Assembly: GCA_024711415.1 (NCBI GenBank)
Contig: JANJSW010000098.1
Span: forward strand, 1-7,753
Source of the DNA: Thermomonas sp.
GTDB taxonomy: Bacteria > Pseudomonadota > Gammaproteobacteria > Xanthomonadales > Xanthomonadaceae
Length of the DNA: 7,753 nt
Direction of reading: 5' to 3'
In this document: positions 5,518 to 7,753 of the stretch, one piece after another
How positions within the stretch are numbered: position 1 is the stretch's first letter
How the letters are laid out: the number at the start of each line of letters is the position of its first letter
Notes under the pieces: generated by a model
What the model was told of the DNA's origin: nothing
Databases searched by the model: none
The model's input: the letters and a program-made list of their open reading frames with translations, nothing else
Made by a program: the position numbers and the translations under genes

Positions 5518-7230
5518 ATGCGCCTGTCGCAATTCCACCTCCGCACCGAAAAGGAAACCCCCGCCGACGCCGAGATCGTCAGCCACAAGCTGATGCTCAA
5601 GGCCGGCATGATCCGCAAGCTCGCCGCCGGCCTGTACACCTGGTCGCCGCTGGGGCTGCGGGTGCTGCGCAAGGTCGAGGCGATGGTGCGCGAGGAGATG
5701 AACCGCGCCGGCGCGATCGAGATGGCGATGCCGTCGATCCAGCCGAAAGAGCTGTGGGAAGAAACCGGGCGCTGGGCGAAATTCGGCCCGCAGCTGCTGA
5801 AGATCCGCGACCGCAAGGAGCAGGAATACTGCTTCACCCCCACCGCCGAAGAGGCGGTGACCGATTTCTTCCGCCAGGAAATCGCCAGCTACAAGCAGCT
5901 GCCGGTGAATTTCTACCAGATCACCAGCAAGTTCCGCGACGAAATCCGCCCGCGTTTCGGGGTGATGCGCGCGCGCGAATTCATCATGAAGGACGCCTAT
6001 TCCTTCCACGCCGACGATGAATCGCTGCACGCCCAGTACCGCACCATGTACGACACCTATTCGCGCATCTTCACCCGGCTGGGGCTGAAGTTCCGCGCGG
6101 TGGCGGCAGATACCGGCGCGATCGGCGGCAGCGCCTCGCACGAATTCCACGTGCTGGCCGATTCCGGCGAGGACGCGCTGGCGTTCTCGGAAACCTCCGA
6201 TTACGCCGCCAATGTCGAATTGGCCGAAGCGGTTACGCCCGGCCCGCGCCCGGCTGCGGCGGAAACGCTGCGTGACGTCGAGACACCCACCCAGAAAACC
6301 TGCGAGGAGGTGGCCGCGCTGATGGGCATCGCGCTAGCGCGCACGGTGAAATCGGTGGCCATCATGGCCAGCGATACCGACGGCGGCGGGCAGTTCGTGC
6401 TGGCGCTGGTGCGCGGCGACCATTCGGTCAACGAGATCAAGCTGGCGAAACTGCCGGGGCTGGCGGATTACCGGCTGGCCACCGAAGCGGAAATCCTGGA
6501 ATACCTAGGCAGCGAGCCCGGCTTCCTTGGCCCGCTGCATGCGAAAAAACCGGTCCGCGTGATCGCCGACCGCAGCGTGTCTGCGCTGGCCGATTTCGTG
6601 GTCGGCGCCAACAAGCCCGGTTTCCATATCGCCGGGGTGAATTGGGGCCGCGACCTGCCGGAACCGGAAACCGCCGATATCCGCAACGTGGTCGAGGGCG
6701 ACCCTTCGCCGGACGGCAGCGGCGCCCTGCGGATGGCCCGCGGCATCGAGGTCGGGCATGTGTTCGCGCTCGGCCGCAAATATTCCGAAGCGATGAAATG
6801 CACCGTGCTGGACGCCAGCGGCAAGGCGGTGAACCCGGCGATGGGCTGCTACGGCATCGGCGTGTCGCGCATCGTCGCCGCGGCGATCGAACAGAATCAC
6901 GACGACGCCGGCATCCGCTGGCCGCAGGCGATGGCGCCGTGGCAGGTGGCGGTCTGCGTGATCAATCCGAAGAACGATCCGGCGGTGGCCGAAGCGGCGG
7001 AGACCCTGCACGCGGAATTGAATGCCGCCGGCATCGATACCGTGCTGGACGACCGCGGCCTGCGCCCGGGCGCGATGTTCGCGGATATCGAGCTGATCGG
7101 CATCCCGCACCGGGTGGTGGTGTCCGGCCGCGGGCTGGAAGCCGGCACCTTCGAATATCGCGCCCGCAGCGCGGCGGAGGCGGAAAACCTGGACCGGGCG
7201 GCGCTGCTGGCGCGGATTGGCGGCGCCTGA
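5518..7230 (+). CDS. proS: Prolyl-tRNA synthetase, bacterial type with editing domain
   Basis: This 570-residue class II synthetase charges tRNA-Pro in the cytoplasm; the length fits the bacterial (E. coli-like) form. The N-terminus [20 protein letters not shown] and motif 1 region (to about 80) match the family. The TxE loop is T109-A110-E111. Motif 2 is [26 protein letters not shown] (139-164). An inserted editing (INS) domain spans about 225-405, with the VKS segment around K278 and H370 in [12 protein letters not shown], so removal of mischarged Ala-tRNA is probably intact. Motif 3 is GCYGIGVSR (443-451), and the anticodon-binding domain covers about 475-570. The ATG at 5518 gives the family N-terminus although no Shine-Dalgarno is visible. 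An in-frame ATG at 5482 would add 12 residues unlike the family. The gene stands alone between the DUF4124 pair and the H-NS-family gene. Confidence 0.98.
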   Translation: MRLSQFHLRTEKETPADAEIVSHKLMLKAGMIRKLAAGLYTWSPLGLRVLRKVEAMVREEMNRAGAIEMAMPSIQPKELWEETGRWAKFGPQLLKIRDRKEQEYCFTPTAEEAVTDFFRQEIASYKQLPVNFYQITSKFRDEIRPRFGVMRAREFIMKDAYSFHADDESLHAQYRTMYDTYSRIFTRLGLKFRAVAADTGAIGGSASHEFHVLADSGEDALAFSETSDYAANVELAEAVTPGPRPAAAETLRDVETPTQKTCEEVAALMGIALARTVKSVAIMASDTDGGGQFVLALVRGDHSVNEIKLAKLPGLADYRLATEAEILEYLGSEPGFLGPLHAKKPVRVIADRSVSALADFVVGANKPGFHIAGVNWGRDLPEPETADIRNVVEGDPSPDGSGALRMARGIEVGHVFALGRKYSEAMKCTVLDASGKAVNPAMGCYGIGVSRIVAAAIEQNHDDAGIRWPQAMAPWQVAVCVINPKNDPAVAEAAETLHAELNAAGIDTVLDDRGLRPGAMFADIELIGIPHRVVVSGRGLEAGTFEYRARSAAEAENLDRAALLARIGGA

Positions 7231-7269
7231 GGGGGATAACCGCGGCCGCGCATGGATGACGCGGGAATA

Positions 7270-7298
7270 TTGGCGGCAAATCCGCACGGCGCTATTAT
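7270..7298 (+). promoter_or_regulatory. Sigma70-type promoter of the H-NS-family gene
   Basis: TTGGCG (7270-7275) is followed after 17 bases by TATTAT (7293-7298, 5 of 6 to TATAAT). The predicted start is near 7304-7306, giving a leader of about 47 bases. This lies in the AT-richer 121-base gap between proS and the gene starting at 7352. Confidence 0.7.
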
Positions 7299-7303
7299 CC
7301 GGG

Positions 7304-7335
7304 TATCCAAGGATTGGATAACTCCCTTCATCCAA
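7304..7335. promoter_or_regulatory. Palindromic leader with three ATCCAA half-sites
   Basis: TATCCAA (7304-7310) and TTGGATA (7314-7320) form a perfect 7-bp inverted repeat with spacer GGA. A third copy, ATCCAA (7330-7335), can also pair with the middle TTGGAT (7314-7319). The first arm coincides with the predicted transcription start. It could be an operator for a repressor (possibly autoregulation) or a 5' mRNA hairpin with two alternative pairings. Which one is not decided by sequence. Confidence 0.55.
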
Positions 7336-7351
7336 TAAAAGAACAGAGCCC

Positions 7352-7723
7352 ATGAGCCTGAATATCGAAACCCTGAACCCGCAGGAACTGGCCGCGCTGA
7401 TCAAGCGCGCCAACAGCCGCCGCAAGGTGCTGGCCAAGCGCAAGCCCGCAGCGCAGACCAAGGCGGCGGTCGCCAAGGTGCTGAAGGCCTCCGGCTGGAC
7501 CTTCGAAGAGCTGTACGGCAAGGCCGGTGGCAGCACCGCCGCGGCGCCGGCAGCCAAGAAGGCGCGCAAGGCCGCCAAGGGCCGCAGCACCGGCAAGGTG
7601 GCGCCGAAGTACCGCAACCCGGCCAATGGAAAAGACACCTGGACCGGCCGCGGCCGCCAGCCGCGCTGGGTGGCGGCGGAAATCGCCAACGGCCGCAAGC
7701 TGGAAGACCTGCTGATCAAGTAA
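7352..7723 (+). CDS. H-NS family nucleoid-associated protein
   Basis: This is a 123-residue basic protein. The N-terminal part (about 1-55) is helical and charged (LNPQELAALIKRANSRRKVL), as expected for the oligomerisation region, and ends in a GWTFEELYG segment. An Ala/Lys-rich linker (60-85) leads to the C-terminal H-NS DNA-binding domain: KYRNPANGKDTWTGRGRQPRW (86-106), with the GRGRQP loop that inserts in the minor groove of AT-rich DNA, then WVAAEIANGRKLEDLLIK. It is shorter than E. coli H-NS and resembles the small H-NS-like proteins of xanthomonads (Xrv type), from memory. Its role would be DNA bridging and silencing of AT-rich or foreign genes. The start is supported by the family N-terminus; only a weak purine run (AACAGAG) precedes it. 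It has its own promoter and a palindromic leader, consistent with separate regulation from proS. Confidence 0.92.
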   Translation: MSLNIETLNPQELAALIKRANSRRKVLAKRKPAAQTKAAVAKVLKASGWTFEELYGKAGGSTAAAPAAKKARKAAKGRSTGKVAPKYRNPANGKDTWTGRGRQPRWVAAEIANGRKLEDLLIK

Positions 7724-7753
7724 ACGCGCAGCAGTGTGGAAACAAAAACGCCG

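Noticed and set aside
6505..7719. Minus-strand open frame of 404 codons across proS and the H-NS-family gene
   Set aside because: It runs antisense to two well-identified genes and across their intergenic promoter; no recognisable domain.
1..7753. Mobile element, phage, CRISPR or defence system
   Set aside because: I saw no transposase, integrase, terminal repeats, spaced repeats or defence-family motifs. All genes are chromosomal core or lineage-typical types.

Overview
The window is about 7.75 kb of GC-rich chromosomal DNA with tightly packed, ordinary housekeeping genes. Protein similarity and gene content (bacterioferritin with Bfd, a QueD close to the E. coli enzyme, a psi/RimI pair, Bacillus-type PssA, DUF4124 proteins and an H-NS-family protein ending in LEDLLIK) suggest a gammaproteobacterium of the Xanthomonadaceae/Lysobacteraceae (Xanthomonas, Stenotrophomonas, Lysobacter or Luteimonas-like). 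The genus cannot be fixed from the sequence alone. I see no mobile element, CRISPR array, tRNA or rRNA.

Layout. (1) Bases 1-1871, plus strand: the 3' part of a hybrid sensor histidine kinase with HATPase, a degenerate receiver, a complete receiver and an HPt domain; its sensor part and phospho-accepting His lie upstream of the window. (2) A perfect 12-bp GC-rich hairpin at 1884-1911 separates it from the convergent minus-strand genes. (3) Minus strand, 4731 down to 1919: pssA, a small psi-like gene (candidate holD), rimI, queD, bfd and bfr. pssA, holD and rimI are nearly contiguous or overlapping. bfd has its own sigma70-type promoter with a Fur-box-like palindrome between and over the -35 and -10. 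(4) Plus strand from 4805: two small DUF4124 proteins overlapping by 4 bp (one exported, one membrane-anchored), then proS, then an H-NS-family nucleoid protein with a clear promoter and a palindromic leader.

How the genes work together. Bfr and Bfd form an iron storage/release pair: Bfr oxidises and stores iron, and Bfd reduces it for release. The likely Fur site at bfd fits release under iron starvation. pssA (phospholipid synthesis), the psi-like protein (replication clamp loader), rimI (ribosomal protein acetylation), queD (queuosine precursor) and proS (tRNA charging) are core functions and mostly share neighbourhood rather than pathway. No intergenic gap exceeds about 125 bases.

I did not find a convincing new multi-gene system. 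The points most worth a second look are the unrecognised psi-subunit candidate, the coupled DUF4124 pair, the three-half-site leader of the H-NS-family gene, and the Fur-controlled bfd promoter upstream of bfr.
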